From: Anaerolineae bacterium
GTDB taxonomy: Bacteria; Chloroflexota; Anaerolineae; Promineifilales; Promineifilaceae
Direction: 5' to 3'
Assembly (NCBI GenBank): GCA_023382655.1
Contig: JAHDWK010000007.1
Coordinates: 186,001-250,000, forward strand
Length of the DNA stretch: 64,000 nt
Numbering within the stretch: position 1 is the stretch's first letter; each line of letters begins with the position of its first letter. Under the pieces are notes generated by a model. It was not told the DNA's origin and did not search any database. It was given only the letters and a program-made list of their open reading frames with translations. Shown piece after piece: positions 25,564 to 36,004 of this stretch. The translations under genes were made by a program, and so were the position numbers.

Positions 25564-25899
25564 ATGATCTCCATCCCCTTACACGACAACCTGGTTTTCC
25601 ACGACAATGACCCCTATGCTGAGCCGCTTTTTGTTGACGAAAACGGCCGTGTCCTCCGCTTTACCCTCAAACCCGGTCAGTCCGTTCGTGAACACACGGC
25701 CCCAAACTCACCTGTCTATATTGTGATTCTCAAAGGGTTCGGCCTGTTTTCCGGCGGTGATGACCAGGAACAACGTTTTGGCCCTGGCGCCCTGTTGATT
25801 TTTGACACGGGCGAGCCACACGCCATTCGCACAGATGGCGAAGAGTTGGTGTTTGTGGCCTTCCTGCATGGCGTTCCCGAAGCGCCCTGGCACAGGTAA
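25564..25899 (+). CDS. Small single-domain cupin
   Basis: 111 residues. Cupin motif 1 is LKPGQSVREHTAPNSPVYIVILKG and motif 2 is GALLIFDTGEPHAIR (shown in parts). One metal His in each motif (HTAP, EPHAI) is visible, and the usual second His of motif 1 is replaced. It may bind a metal or small ligand in the cytosol. The ATG at 25564 follows AAGGA; an in-frame TTG at 25507 lies at the end of the oxidoreductase gene. It probably shares that gene's transcript (57-bp gap). Confidence 0.8.
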   Translation: MISIPLHDNLVFHDNDPYAEPLFVDENGRVLRFTLKPGQSVREHTAPNSPVYIVILKGFGLFSGGDDQEQRFGPGALLIFDTGEPHAIRTDGEELVFVAFLHGVPEAPWHR

Positions 25900-26095
25900 A
25901 TTAATGACATAAAACCTGCTTTCTATTTCCGCAACTGAGAACCAGCATGGTAGGGAAACACCCTATTCCCTCATCTCTTCGTTCATGCCATTCTATAAGT
26001 TAGGAAAAGGTAACGGCAAGAGCCACTTGGGCTTCTTGCGAAATTGCCGCGAAAACCCAAAAGTTTTTGTTTTTGGACATAGGTGAGGAAGTATC

Positions 26096-27064
26096 ATGTT
26101 AGATCGAATTCTTGTTCCGTTAGAAGGTTCTAATCTGGCTGAGTGTGTATTACCTCATGCCAAAGCCATTGCCCAGCCCATGGGGGCGCATCTTCTGTTG
26201 GTCCATGTGGTGGAGCAAGGGAAAAGCGACAGTGCATTCCAGGTGGATCCCTTAAACTGGCACCTGCGGAAAGCAGAAGCCCAATCCTATATGGGTCAGG
26301 TGAGCCGCCAATGGGCGCAGGCCAACTTATCTATTACCAATGTGTTGCTAGAGGGGCCGGCGGCCGCGCGCGTCGTTGAATATGCCCATGACCATGACGT
26401 AGATTTAGTGGTGCTGAGCAACCAGAGCCAAAGTGGGGTGGCCCAAAAAGTTATCTGGCAAGTGCGCAAATCTATTATGCTGGTACGGGCACACTGGTCA
26501 GCCGGAAATCAACCGGATGAAATACAGTATAAGCGCATCCTCATTCCTCTGGATGGCTCACTGCGGGCGGAAAGTGTCTTACCAATTGCCATACACCTGA
26601 CCCAATACCATCAGGCCGAATTACTGCTGGTGCACGTGGTAGCCCGGCCCGAAATACTCCACCGCCATCCCCCTACCGCCGAAGACAGTGCCCTGATCGA
26701 ACAGATTACCCAACGCAACCTGGCCGCCGCCACCGAATACATGGAACATCTCCAACGGCGTCTGCCGTCAGAAGCCCAAATCCGTTTACTGACGAGTGAC
26801 AACGTTATCGCTTCTTTACATGACCTGGTCGAACAGGAAAAAATAGACTTAGTTATCCTGGGCGCTCACGGGCACTCTGGTGACAACCAACGGCCGTATG
26901 GCAACGTAGTCACTAATTTTATTACCTACGGGGCCGCTCCTCTCCTCATTATCCAAGATTTGCCCGCCCCTAAGAGTGGGGCCTATTCAAGCGAAAATGC
27001 CGCCCATCCGTTGAGTCAGGTGATGGGAAGTCATATTCTGGCTAACGCCCATGTTACCCATTGA
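26096..27064 (+). CDS. Universal stress protein with two UspA domains
   Basis: 322 residues, two tandem UspA folds (about 1-135 and 145-300). Domain 1 starts MLDRILVPLEGSNLAE and domain 2 starts YKRILIPLDGSLRAE; both keep the P-L-D/E-G-S start. Domain 2 ends in GAHGHSGDNQRPYGNV, matching the G-x2-G-x9-G-(S/T/N) ATP site, whereas domain 1 (SNQSQSGVAQKV) lacks the glycines, so probably only the second binds ATP. AGGTGAGGAAG lies before the ATG. It overlaps the glucan synthase gene by 14 bp, which implies coupled expression with envelope glucan synthesis. Confidence 0.93.
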   Translation: MLDRILVPLEGSNLAECVLPHAKAIAQPMGAHLLLVHVVEQGKSDSAFQVDPLNWHLRKAEAQSYMGQVSRQWAQANLSITNVLLEGPAAARVVEYAHDHDVDLVVLSNQSQSGVAQKVIWQVRKSIMLVRAHWSAGNQPDEIQYKRILIPLDGSLRAESVLPIAIHLTQYHQAELLLVHVVARPEILHRHPPTAEDSALIEQITQRNLAAATEYMEHLQRRLPSEAQIRLLTSDNVIASLHDLVEQEKIDLVILGAHGHSGDNQRPYGNVVTNFITYGAAPLLIIQDLPAPKSGAYSSENAAHPLSQVMGSHILANAHVTH

Positions 27065-30000
27065 GACCTTCACCCCCTTGCCCACCAGAGCCACACCGAC
27101 CGAGGTTCTCACGCCACTTGAACAGACAGCCCACCATCTGGCGGCCAGCCATCAAGCCATCAGTTATGCGCCACGGCCCCAACATTTGCTGGCAAGAGTT
27201 CCCCAACTAGCCAAACTTCTGCAACAGGGATACCAAACTTTCCGCTCCAGCACTCCCGAAGCAGTGAGCTTTTCCTATGCCGCCGAATGGCTGCTAGATA
27301 ACTTCTATATCGTCCAACAGGCGTTACAGCAGATTGAAGAAGATTTGCCCCCTACCTTTTATGGGGATTTGCCCAAGTTCAATGATGGCTCTCCCTTGCA
27401 AGATTATCCCCGCGTTTACGATGTGGCCCGCCAGCTTTTGCGGGCCGAGGGCTGCCAACTTGACCTGGAACGGGTATACCAATTTGTCTGGGCTTACCAG
27501 GCGGTAACCCCCCTGACAACGGGCGAATTATGGGCCTTGCCCATTATGCTGCGCTTGGTGCTGCTAGAAAGCATGACCCAGGCTATTGGCCGTTTAGCGC
27601 ACTTCGCCCCCCCCGTGGAACCATTGCCCCCGGCCCTGCTCTGTGATCACACGTGCAGCGATACGGATGTAGTCGCCAACTGTATCCCCAGTTTGCGCCT
27701 ACTGGCGGGTGAGGATTGGCTCATCTTTTTTGAGCGCATCAGCCAGGTGGAACAGATTTTGCGGCAAGACCCGGTTGGCGTGTATGCCCACATGGATTTT
27801 GATACCCGCGACCGGTATCGCAAAGTTGTTGAACGGGTGGCACGAGCGACCAGCCAGGATGAAATCGTGGTAGCCCAGGCCGCTATTTCTCTAGCCAAAA
27901 TCGCCCATGATGCCAATGGAACCAGCACCCTGGCCCACTCCCCCACTCAGCACATCGGTTATTACCTGCTGGCGGAGGGGCTTACCCAACTGGAAGAGAA
28001 AACAGGCTATCGGCCAACGGGCTTTAGGAAATGGCAACGCCAGTTGGCCCCATACACACTGCCCCTTTATCTGGGTAGTCTCAGCTTATTGACCCTCATC
28101 ATCGCTCTCCCTTTTATCAGCTATGCCGTGAGGATGGGTACGGGTTGGCAATGGGTCACGGCCGTGTTCTTCACCTTCATCCCCGCCATTTCTATCGCCG
28201 TCACCCTGGTCAACTGGCTCGTCACCCATCTCATCAAACCCCGTACCTTGCCCAAATTAGACTTTTTGCAAAATGGTGTCCCGCCAGAATGCCGCACCAT
28301 GGTGGTCATCCCCACCTTGCTTACCCACCCTGCCGAAGTAGATTCCTTGCTCAAACAATTGGAACTGCATTACCTGCGCAACCCGGACCCTCAGCTTTCC
28401 TTTGCCCTGCTCACCGATTTCGCTGATGTGGCCGCTACGGAAACGACTAATGCTACGGCCGCTGCCGATATTCAGCTCCTCACCCAGACCCAAAACGGCA
28501 TTGAGGCGTTGAATAAACGATATGCCGGGCAACCTTTTTATTTCTTCCACCGCCATCGCCAATGGAACCCCAGCGAAAACGCCTGGATGGGCTGGGAACG
28601 GAAGCGGGGTAAATTACATGAGTTCAATCAATTATTGCGCGGCCGCGACCAGACATCCTTCACCGTGCAGATTGGCAACCTGGACATCCTGCCCCACATT
28701 CAATACATCATCACCCTGGATGCCGATACCATCTTGCCCCGCGATGGGGCCAACCGGCTGATTGGCGCCCTGGCCCACCCCCTGAACCAGCCCCAATTTG
28801 AACCCCATACCAGCAAAGTCATCGCTGGTTACACCATCCTCCAGCCACGTACCCAAATTCAGTCCACCAGCGCCAACTACTCCTTTTTCACCCGCATCTT
28901 TGCCGGCGATACCGGTCTGGACCTGTACACCCTGGCTGTTTCCGATGTGTATCAGGATTTATTTGGCGAAGGCAGCTACATTGGCAAAGGGATTTACCAT
29001 GTAGATGCTTTTGAGCGCAGCCTGGCCGGGCGCATACCGGAAAATACCCTGCTCAGCCATGATTTGTTTGAAGGGATTTATGGGCGGGCGGGCCTGGTAA
29101 CGGATATTGTGCTTTACGAAGAGTATCCCTCCCATTACTTTTCCAGTGTGCGTCGTATGCAGCGCTGGGTGCGGGGGGATTGGCAGCTACTGCCCTGGCT
29201 GCTCCCCTGGGCGCCAAAGGTTTCGTCCCCCGGCCAGCCCCAAAAACGGTACGGCCGTAACGATTTGTCCACCTTGGGGCGGTGGAAAATTGCCGACAAT
29301 TTGCGCCGTAGTTTACTGTCGCCAATGCTGCTTCTCCTCTTTGTTGCCGGCTGGGCCTGGTTGCCCGGTTCGCCGTTGGTCTGGACATTACTGGGGCTGT
29401 TAACCCCGGCCGTTCCCCTCTTAACAACGGTGGTCATGATGGTTTTGCACACCTTCCGCGGCGCTTCATGGGCGGAACTGCTGCGGCCGCTGCGCGACGG
29501 CGCCATTCGCTGGCTGCTGTACTTAGCTTTCTTGCCCTATGAAAGTCTTTTAACCATCAGTGCGATTGGCGCTACCCTATGGCGGCTGCTCGTTACCCGG
29601 CGTAATTTGTTGCAATGGACTACCGCCGCCACCACCGACCGCCTGTTTGGTCAAACGACAGGCCCAACAATCCTTTACAGTGAGCTAATTCTTTCTGGCC
29701 TGTTAGCCCTCACCGTAACCGGCCTGGTTTACTGGAACCGTCCGGCGGCCCTGCCCATCGCCCTGCCGCTGCTGTTTGTGTGGGCCATCGGCCCGCAAAT
29801 TGCCCAATGGATCAGCCAACCAGACGGCCGTACTTCCCCCCCACTCCGACCCAACCAACGGCAGCAACTACACACCCTGGCCCGCCGCACCTGGCTCTTT
29901 TTTGAGGAGTTTATCGGCCCCGACGATAACTGGCTGCCCCCCGATCATTTTCAAGAGACTCCCCGTAACGTGGTCGCTCACCGCACTTCTCCCACCAACA

Positions 30001-33000
30001 TCGGGCTTTATCTTCTGTCCGCTTTAGCCGCCTACGACCTGGGTTATCTTAGCCCCCTGACGCTCACCTTGCGCCTGCGTTCCACCTTCGATACCCTGGA
30101 CAGGCTCGATCGGTATCGCGGTCATTTTCTGAATTGGATTGATACCCAAACCCTATCCCCCTTAGCGCCCAGTTACGTCTCCACTGTAGACAGTGGCAAC
30201 CTGGCTGGCTCTCTTTTAACCCTGCAACAAGGCTGTCTGCGGCTGCCATCGGAGCCTGCCTGGCGTTGGCAGCGGTGGCAGGGGTTATTGGATACCCTGG
30301 CTATTTTAGAAGAAGCGATTGAAGGGGAAGGGGCGGCAACGGCCGTTGCCGCCTGCCAACAACACCTGGCCCAGATGCGCCAACAAATCCTGGCCGTACA
30401 AGATCAACCAGAGCAATGGGGTGGATTATTACAACACCTGCTCGACCACGAACAACCGGCCCTGGCTACCCACCTCATCACCCTGGTGGAGGCCAACGAC
30501 ACCATTGAGGCCCATAAAATCCATACCTGGCGCGTTTATGCCGAGCGCATCTACCATCATTTACAAGGGATGCACCGCCAGCTAACTACCCTGCTTCCCT
30601 GGGTACTGCCCTTTAGCCAGCCACCCCCCATTTTTAGCCAGGCCACCACCCCGGCCATCCAGACAGCCTGGCAAAACCTCCTGGCCTCTTTGCCGCTCAC
30701 TCCACCACTAAACGAGATAGCCGCCTTGTGTACAACCGGGCAAACCGCGCTCGCCCAACTACAGCAGTTGCTCCCCTCCACTACCGCGACCGCCGACCCT
30801 GATCTGACGCTTGCTCACGACTGGTGCAACCAACTGGCCGCAGCCTTACAATCCACCCACCTGCTGATTACCCCGCTCCTGATAAGTTATGAAGACCTGG
30901 CCCAACAAGCCCATTATTATGTCTCCGACATGGACTTCGGCTTTCTGTTTAATAGCCAACGCCAAATCTTTCACATCGGTTACAGTCTCTCCACGGGCCG
31001 CCTGGATCCAAATTATTACGACCTGTTAGCATCCGAATCACGTATTGCCAGCCTGATTGCCATTGCCCAAAATCAGGTGCCCCAAAGCCATTGGCTCCAT
31101 TTAGGCCGCCCGCTCACCCAGATCAAAGAGGGGTTGGCCCTGCTCTCCTGGAGCGGCACGATGTTTGAATATTTGATGCCGCCCCTGCTCATGCGCAGTT
31201 ATGAAGGCACTTTCCTCAACCAAAGTTATGACCACATCGTCGCCCACCAGATAGCTTATGGCGAAACCCATCAAGTTCCCTGGGGTATTTCCGAATCAGG
31301 GTTTTATACGTTTGATGCCAACTCGAACTATCAATACCGGGCGTTTGGGGCGCCGGGTCTGGGGTTTAAGCGGGGGCTGGGGGATGATTTGGTGATCACG
31401 CCCTACGCTTCGATTTTGGCCCTGCCTTTTCAGCCACAGGCGGTGAGTGGCAACCTGGAGCATCTGAAGCGCCTGGGCATGATGGGGCGGTATGGGTTGT
31501 ATGAAGCGGTGGATTTTTCCCCGGCCCGGTTAGAGTTGGGGCAATCATCGGCCATTGTTTACTCCTATATGGCCCACCACCAGGGCATGATTTTGTTGGC
31601 CCTGGTCAATTATCTGCACGATAATCCCATGGTGGCTCGTTTCCATGCCAATGCCCAAATCCAAAGTGTGGAATTGCTGCTGCAAGAACAGGTGCCGTTA
31701 CAGTTGCCAGACAAGCGGCTGCCCCAACCTGAAGAGACCGACGGCCAGTCACGCCCCGCGGCCGTTTCCTTTGACCCCTGGTCCGTGCCCACCGACACGC
31801 CCCTGCCATTGGTGCATTATTTGTCCAACGGCCGTTTCCATACCCTCATCACCAACGCCGGCAGTGGCTACAGCAGTCGAGACGAAGTGGCCCTCACCCG
31901 CTGGCGACCGGACAGCACCCTGGATAATTGGGGGCAATGGCTCTATGTGCAAGACCTGGACAGCGGCGATCTCTGGTCGGCCGGTTTGCAACCGACCGCC
32001 GCCCAACCGGAGGCTCAGGAACTTCTTTTCTACCCCCATATGGTCGAATTCCGGCGCTATGATCACCACATTGCCCTGCAAACGGCCGTCACCATTGCTC
32101 CTGAAGACGACGTAGAAATTCGCTACATCAACCTGACCAACGACAGTGACCGGCCGCGCCGCCTGCGCCTCACCAGCTACGCCGAAGTTGTCCTGGGGTC
32201 GGCCGCCGCCGACCAACGCCATCCCGCCTTCGCCAATCTATTTGTCGAAAGCGAATACTTGCCCGCCCATCATGCCCTGCTCTTCCGCCGCCGCCCCCGT
32301 GCGGCGACCGACGAACCGCTCTTTTTGCTGCACATGCTGGTCTCTGATTACACAGACCTGACAGGTTTTGAAAACCTGTCAGGTCTTCGCGGTCACGAGA
32401 GCGACCGGGCCAAATTCCTGGGGCGCGGCCGGTCCAGCCGCAACGCCAGCGCCCTTACCGATGGCCTCAGCCAGACCACCGGCGCTACCCTGAACCCCGT
32501 GATGGCCCTCAGCCAGACCGTCACTGTTGCCCCGCGTACCGCCATTCGTCTGGCCTTGATCACCCTGGCCGCCCCTTCTCGTCACCAGGCGTTGGAGTGG
32601 GCCGGCCGTTACCGGCAATGGCTCATGCTAGAACGCACCTTTGTCCGCGCCCGCAACCAGGCCGAGCGAGAATTACGTCTCCTCGAGTTAACCACCCCCC
32701 AGCTAGAGCAGATGCAACGGCTGTTGTCCCTCCTGCTGTATCCCCACCCGGCCCTGCGCGCCGACGCCACCACCCTGACCGCTAACAGCAAAGGCCAGCC
32801 GGGTTTGTGGGCCTTCGGCATTTCCGGCGACTATCCCATTTTGCTCATCCAACTGCATCAGGAAACGGATGGGGAACTGCTGTTAGAGCTGCTGCGCGCC
32901 CACACCTACTGGCGGCGGCGTGATTTGAAAATTGACCTGGTCATTCTTAACCAGCAAGAGTCGAACTATGGGCAGGAGATGCAGGGGTTTATCTACCACC

Positions 33001-35672
33001 TGATCCACCGCACCCACAGTGAACATTGGTTGAATCAGCGGGGTGGCCTCTTTGTGCTGCGTGAAGATCAAATGGGGCGGGCTGACGTCGTGCTGCTGAA
33101 AACAACGGCGCGAGTGCTGCTAGATGGCGCGCAGGGAAGCCTGGTGCAGCAGTTGGCAAACTTGCTCACCCAACCCACCCCTTTGCCCGCTTTTACAGCC
33201 ACGCGACAGACGGCCGTGCCGCCCCCACCAACACTACCCCTACCCCGCCCCACCGACTGGCAATTTGATAACGGCCTGGGTGGTTTTAGCGCCAACGGCA
33301 AGGAGTACCAGATTTACCTGAGGCCAGGCGAAACCACCCCCGTCCCCTGGATCAACGTCGTTGCCAATGAAACCGTCGGCTTTCTGGCCTCCGAAACAGG
33401 CGGCGGCTACACCTGGGCCGTGAACAGCGGCGAAAACCGGCTCACCGCCTGGCGCAACGACCCGGTAAGCGACATCCCGGCCGAAGTGTTGTATCTGCGC
33501 GATGAAGAAACGGCCGAAATCTGGTCGCCCACACCCCAGCCCACGCCGGCCGCCGCCCCGTATCTGGTGCGGCATGGGGCCGGTTACACCATATTCCAGC
33601 ATCACAGCCATGGCCTCAAACAAGAAACCCGCCTCTTTGTGGCTCCCACAGATCCGGTCAAGGTAATGCAGGTGCGGTTGGAAAACACCTGGGATCGGCC
33701 GCGCCGCCTGACGCTCACCCTGTACGCCGAATGGGTGCTGGGCGTAAACCGCGAAAGCAGCCAGCCTTATCTCATCCCCAGCTATGACTGGGAACGTTTC
33801 GCCTTGCTGGCCCGCAACCCCTACAACGCTGAGTTTGGCGAGCGCGTCGCTTTTGTGGCCGCATCCAAACAGCCGCATGGTTTCACCACCGACCGGGCAG
33901 AGTTTATCGGCCGTTTAGGTGATCTCAGCCAGCCCGCCGCCCTGGGTCGCATTGGCCTGAACAACCAGGTGATGGCCGGTTTAGATAGCTGTGCCGTCCT
34001 CCAACTTCACCTCGACCTGCCGCCCGGAGGCAGCGAAACGGTTTGTTTCTTCGTGGGTCAGGGGGTTGATCAGGCTGAAATTGAGGCCCTGTTGCCACAG
34101 TTCCAAGAGCCGGAAAAGGTCACGGCCGTTTGGCAATCCGTACACACGCTGTGGGATGATCTGTTAGGGGCCGTCACCGTAGACACGCCTGATCCGGCCA
34201 TGAACCTGCTGCTCAATCGCTGGCTGCTGTACCAGACGGTGGCCTGCCGCCTGTGGGGGCGTTCCGCCCTCTATCAATCGAGTGGCGCTTATGGCTTCCG
34301 CGACCAGTTGCAGGACGTGATGGCCGTGCTCCATACCCGGCCCGATCTGGCCCGCACCCACATTTTGCGCACCGCGCAGTATCAATTTGAAGCGGGCGAC
34401 GTGCTGCACTGGTGGCACCCCCCCAGCGGGCGCGGGGTGCGCACGCGCATCAGCGACGATTTGCTCTGGCTGCCTTACGTCACCGCCCATTACGTGGCTG
34501 TGACCGGGGATGAAACGATTTTGCAAGAAAAAGTACCGTTCCTGATGGGTGTGCCTTTGGCGAAAGATGAGGAGGAACGGTATGGCTGGTATGAGCCGAC
34601 GGCCGAGCGGTATACCCTGTTAGAACATTGCCGCCGGGCACTGCGCAAGGGAACCACCGCCGGGCAGCATGGTCTACCGCTGATCGGCGGCGGGGATTGG
34701 AACGATGGTATGAATCGGGTAGGCATTGAGGGACGCGGCGAAAGTGTGTGGCTGGGCTGGTTCCTTTACAGTACGCTAAATGAGTTTGCGGCCTTGTGTG
34801 AACGGGTGGGGGAGGGAGATACGGCCGTTTACCACCAACAAGCCGCCTCGTTGCGCCAGGCGTTGGAAACGCATGGTTGGGATGGCGCCTGGTATCGCCG
34901 CGCCTACGATGACGATGGTGTACCGCTGGGTTCGGCCCAAAACCGGGAGTGCCAGATTGACGCCCTTGCCCAATCCTGGGCCGTCCTCTCCGGCGCGGCC
35001 GACCCGCAGCGGGCGCAGCAGGCCATGCAGTCAGCCTACGAACACCTGGTGCTGGAGAAAGAGCGGCTCATTCTGCTGCTCACGCCACCGTTTGACAAAA
35101 CACCCCGCGACCCTGGTTACATTAAAGGCTACCTGCCCGGCATTCGGGAAAATGGCGGCCAATACAGCCATGCCGCCATCTGGACGATTTGGGCCTTTGC
35201 CCGGCTGGGGGAAGGGAATATGGCTCATGCCCTGTTTGACCTGATTAACCCTATCACCCACACGGACACCCCGGAGAAAGTCAGCCGCTACAAAGCGGAG
35301 CCGTATGTGCTGGCGGCCGATGTGTATGGTGTGCCGCCCCACCAGGGGCGCGGCGGCTGGACGTGGTATACCGGCTCGAGCGGTTGGATGGTCCGGCTGG
35401 GGCTGGAAGGGATATTGGGGCTGCGCAAAGTGGGGCAAACGCTGCTCATAGAGCCGTGTATTCCCCAGGATTGGGCGGGGTATGAGGTGGTGTATCGCTA
35501 CGGCCGTGCCACCTATCACATTCACGTCAACAACCCATCCGGCGTCCAGCAGGGGGTAGCAGAAGTGTGGCTGGATGGACAGCGTTTAACCAGCCCGCAA
35601 ATTCCGCTGCAAGATGATAGCCAAGTCCATCAAGTAGATGTTTTACTAGGCCCCTTTCAAGTAGGCCCATAA
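27051..35672 (+). CDS. Cyclic beta-1,2-glucan synthase, NdvB/ChvB type (GT84-GH94)
   Basis: 2,873 residues, the normal size of NdvB/ChvB. A helical N-terminus, two membrane helices (about 345-395) and a GT84 domain (about 410-750) with ITLDADTILPRDGANRL (Asp557/Asp559, donor-binding DxD) are followed by four to six further helices (about 760-925). A glycoamylase-like domain (from about 1288: YYVSDMDFGFLFN, GISESGFYTFD) and two GH94-type regions follow, the last carrying GGGDWNDGMN (Asp2549-Asp2552). It makes and cyclises a beta-glucan chain from UDP-glucose and phosphorolytically trims its length. Such glucans serve osmotic adaptation and host contact in rhizobia. Residues about 1768-1779 come from an inserted palindrome. 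It starts inside the usp gene. Confidence 0.93.
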   Translation: MLPIETFTPLPTRATPTEVLTPLEQTAHHLAASHQAISYAPRPQHLLARVPQLAKLLQQGYQTFRSSTPEAVSFSYAAEWLLDNFYIVQQALQQIEEDLPPTFYGDLPKFNDGSPLQDYPRVYDVARQLLRAEGCQLDLERVYQFVWAYQAVTPLTTGELWALPIMLRLVLLESMTQAIGRLAHFAPPVEPLPPALLCDHTCSDTDVVANCIPSLRLLAGEDWLIFFERISQVEQILRQDPVGVYAHMDFDTRDRYRKVVERVARATSQDEIVVAQAAISLAKIAHDANGTSTLAHSPTQHIGYYLLAEGLTQLEEKTGYRPTGFRKWQRQLAPYTLPLYLGSLSLLTLIIALPFISYAVRMGTGWQWVTAVFFTFIPAISIAVTLVNWLVTHLIKPRTLPKLDFLQNGVPPECRTMVVIPTLLTHPAEVDSLLKQLELHYLRNPDPQLSFALLTDFADVAATETTNATAAADIQLLTQTQNGIEALNKRYAGQPFYFFHRHRQWNPSENAWMGWERKRGKLHEFNQLLRGRDQTSFTVQIGNLDILPHIQYIITLDADTILPRDGANRLIGALAHPLNQPQFEPHTSKVIAGYTILQPRTQIQSTSANYSFFTRIFAGDTGLDLYTLAVSDVYQDLFGEGSYIGKGIYHVDAFERSLAGRIPENTLLSHDLFEGIYGRAGLVTDIVLYEEYPSHYFSSVRRMQRWVRGDWQLLPWLLPWAPKVSSPGQPQKRYGRNDLSTLGRWKIADNLRRSLLSPMLLLLFVAGWAWLPGSPLVWTLLGLLTPAVPLLTTVVMMVLHTFRGASWAELLRPLRDGAIRWLLYLAFLPYESLLTISAIGATLWRLLVTRRNLLQWTTAATTDRLFGQTTGPTILYSELILSGLLALTVTGLVYWNRPAALPIALPLLFVWAIGPQIAQWISQPDGRTSPPLRPNQRQQLHTLARRTWLFFEEFIGPDDNWLPPDHFQETPRNVVAHRTSPTNIGLYLLSALAAYDLGYLSPLTLTLRLRSTFDTLDRLDRYRGHFLNWIDTQTLSPLAPSYVSTVDSGNLAGSLLTLQQGCLRLPSEPAWRWQRWQGLLDTLAILEEAIEGEGAATAVAACQQHLAQMRQQILAVQDQPEQWGGLLQHLLDHEQPALATHLITLVEANDTIEAHKIHTWRVYAERIYHHLQGMHRQLTTLLPWVLPFSQPPPIFSQATTPAIQTAWQNLLASLPLTPPLNEIAALCTTGQTALAQLQQLLPSTTATADPDLTLAHDWCNQLAAALQSTHLLITPLLISYEDLAQQAHYYVSDMDFGFLFNSQRQIFHIGYSLSTGRLDPNYYDLLASESRIASLIAIAQNQVPQSHWLHLGRPLTQIKEGLALLSWSGTMFEYLMPPLLMRSYEGTFLNQSYDHIVAHQIAYGETHQVPWGISESGFYTFDANSNYQYRAFGAPGLGFKRGLGDDLVITPYASILALPFQPQAVSGNLEHLKRLGMMGRYGLYEAVDFSPARLELGQSSAIVYSYMAHHQGMILLALVNYLHDNPMVARFHANAQIQSVELLLQEQVPLQLPDKRLPQPEETDGQSRPAAVSFDPWSVPTDTPLPLVHYLSNGRFHTLITNAGSGYSSRDEVALTRWRPDSTLDNWGQWLYVQDLDSGDLWSAGLQPTAAQPEAQELLFYPHMVEFRRYDHHIALQTAVTIAPEDDVEIRYINLTNDSDRPRRLRLTSYAEVVLGSAAADQRHPAFANLFVESEYLPAHHALLFRRRPRAATDEPLFLLHMLVSDYTDLTGFENLSGLRGHESDRAKFLGRGRSSRNASALTDGLSQTTGATLNPVMALSQTVTVAPRTAIRLALITLAAPSRHQALEWAGRYRQWLMLERTFVRARNQAERELRLLELTTPQLEQMQRLLSLLLYPHPALRADATTLTANSKGQPGLWAFGISGDYPILLIQLHQETDGELLLELLRAHTYWRRRDLKIDLVILNQQESNYGQEMQGFIYHLIHRTHSEHWLNQRGGLFVLREDQMGRADVVLLKTTARVLLDGAQGSLVQQLANLLTQPTPLPAFTATRQTAVPPPPTLPLPRPTDWQFDNGLGGFSANGKEYQIYLRPGETTPVPWINVVANETVGFLASETGGGYTWAVNSGENRLTAWRNDPVSDIPAEVLYLRDEETAEIWSPTPQPTPAAAPYLVRHGAGYTIFQHHSHGLKQETRLFVAPTDPVKVMQVRLENTWDRPRRLTLTLYAEWVLGVNRESSQPYLIPSYDWERFALLARNPYNAEFGERVAFVAASKQPHGFTTDRAEFIGRLGDLSQPAALGRIGLNNQVMAGLDSCAVLQLHLDLPPGGSETVCFFVGQGVDQAEIEALLPQFQEPEKVTAVWQSVHTLWDDLLGAVTVDTPDPAMNLLLNRWLLYQTVACRLWGRSALYQSSGAYGFRDQLQDVMAVLHTRPDLARTHILRTAQYQFEAGDVLHWWHPPSGRGVRTRISDDLLWLPYVTAHYVAVTGDETILQEKVPFLMGVPLAKDEEERYGWYEPTAERYTLLEHCRRALRKGTTAGQHGLPLIGGGDWNDGMNRVGIEGRGESVWLGWFLYSTLNEFAALCERVGEGDTAVYHQQAASLRQALETHGWDGAWYRRAYDDDGVPLGSAQNRECQIDALAQSWAVLSGAADPQRAQQAMQSAYEHLVLEKERLILLLTPPFDKTPRDPGYIKGYLPGIRENGGQYSHAAIWTIWAFARLGEGNMAHALFDLINPITHTDTPEKVSRYKAEPYVLAADVYGVPPHQGRGGWTWYTGSSGWMVRLGLEGILGLRKVGQTLLIEPCIPQDWAGYEVVYRYGRATYHIHVNNPSGVQQGVAEVWLDGQRLTSPQIPLQDDSQVHQVDVLLGPFQVGP
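32354..32386. repeat. Perfect 33-bp palindrome inserted in frame in the glucan synthase gene
   Basis: AGACCTGACAGGTTTT, one G, AAAACCTGTCAGGTCT: two 16-bp arms with a 1-nt centre. Its 33 bp are exactly 11 codons, so the frame is kept; the encoded stretch reads about TDLTGFENLSGL, in a loop between LHMLVSDY and GHESDRAKFLG. The arm style (A)GACC...GGTTTT/AAAACC...GGTC(T) recurs at 61351. Confidence 0.85.
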
Positions 35673-35745
35673 TGGGGTTTGCCTGCCACTGTCTGGCGGT
35701 AACCAATCTTCTAATCTCCCAATCTCCTGGTTTCCAATCTCCAAT

Positions 35746-35790
35746 ATCCCCCAACTGGGGGAGTGCCATACCCCCTGACCAGCCGATGTG
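35746..35790 (+). promoter_or_regulatory. Conserved 45-bp upstream element, copy 3
   Basis: It starts ATCCCCCAACTGGGGGAGTG and ends CTGACCAGCCGATGTG; 42/45 identical to 21237-21281. It lies in the 332-bp gap between the glucan synthase and csbD-like genes, 215 nt before the latter. The gap also holds a degenerate AATCTCC-type tract (35701-35755) and an unconvincing 22-codon frame at 35822; nothing else was recognised there. Confidence 0.65.
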
Positions 35791-36004
35791 CCCAGAGTAG
35801 ATTAGTCGTACTATTTAACGTATGACCTTTACATTCTTAGCCGACCGCCAATCCGAACTCCATTCACTCCTGGCAGCCGGATTCAAATAACCAGGTGGTC
35901 GGCGCATTTGTTGTCGTTAACAGTGGCGCATCAGTCTCTGCCCGGAACGCCGCTGTTACTAAAAAATTAGGGCAGCTAATCCCATGATCTAGGAGGATCA
36001 CACG

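Noticed and set aside
35822..35890. 22-codon frame before the csbD-like gene
   Set aside because: No ribosome-binding site and no features; length is within chance.
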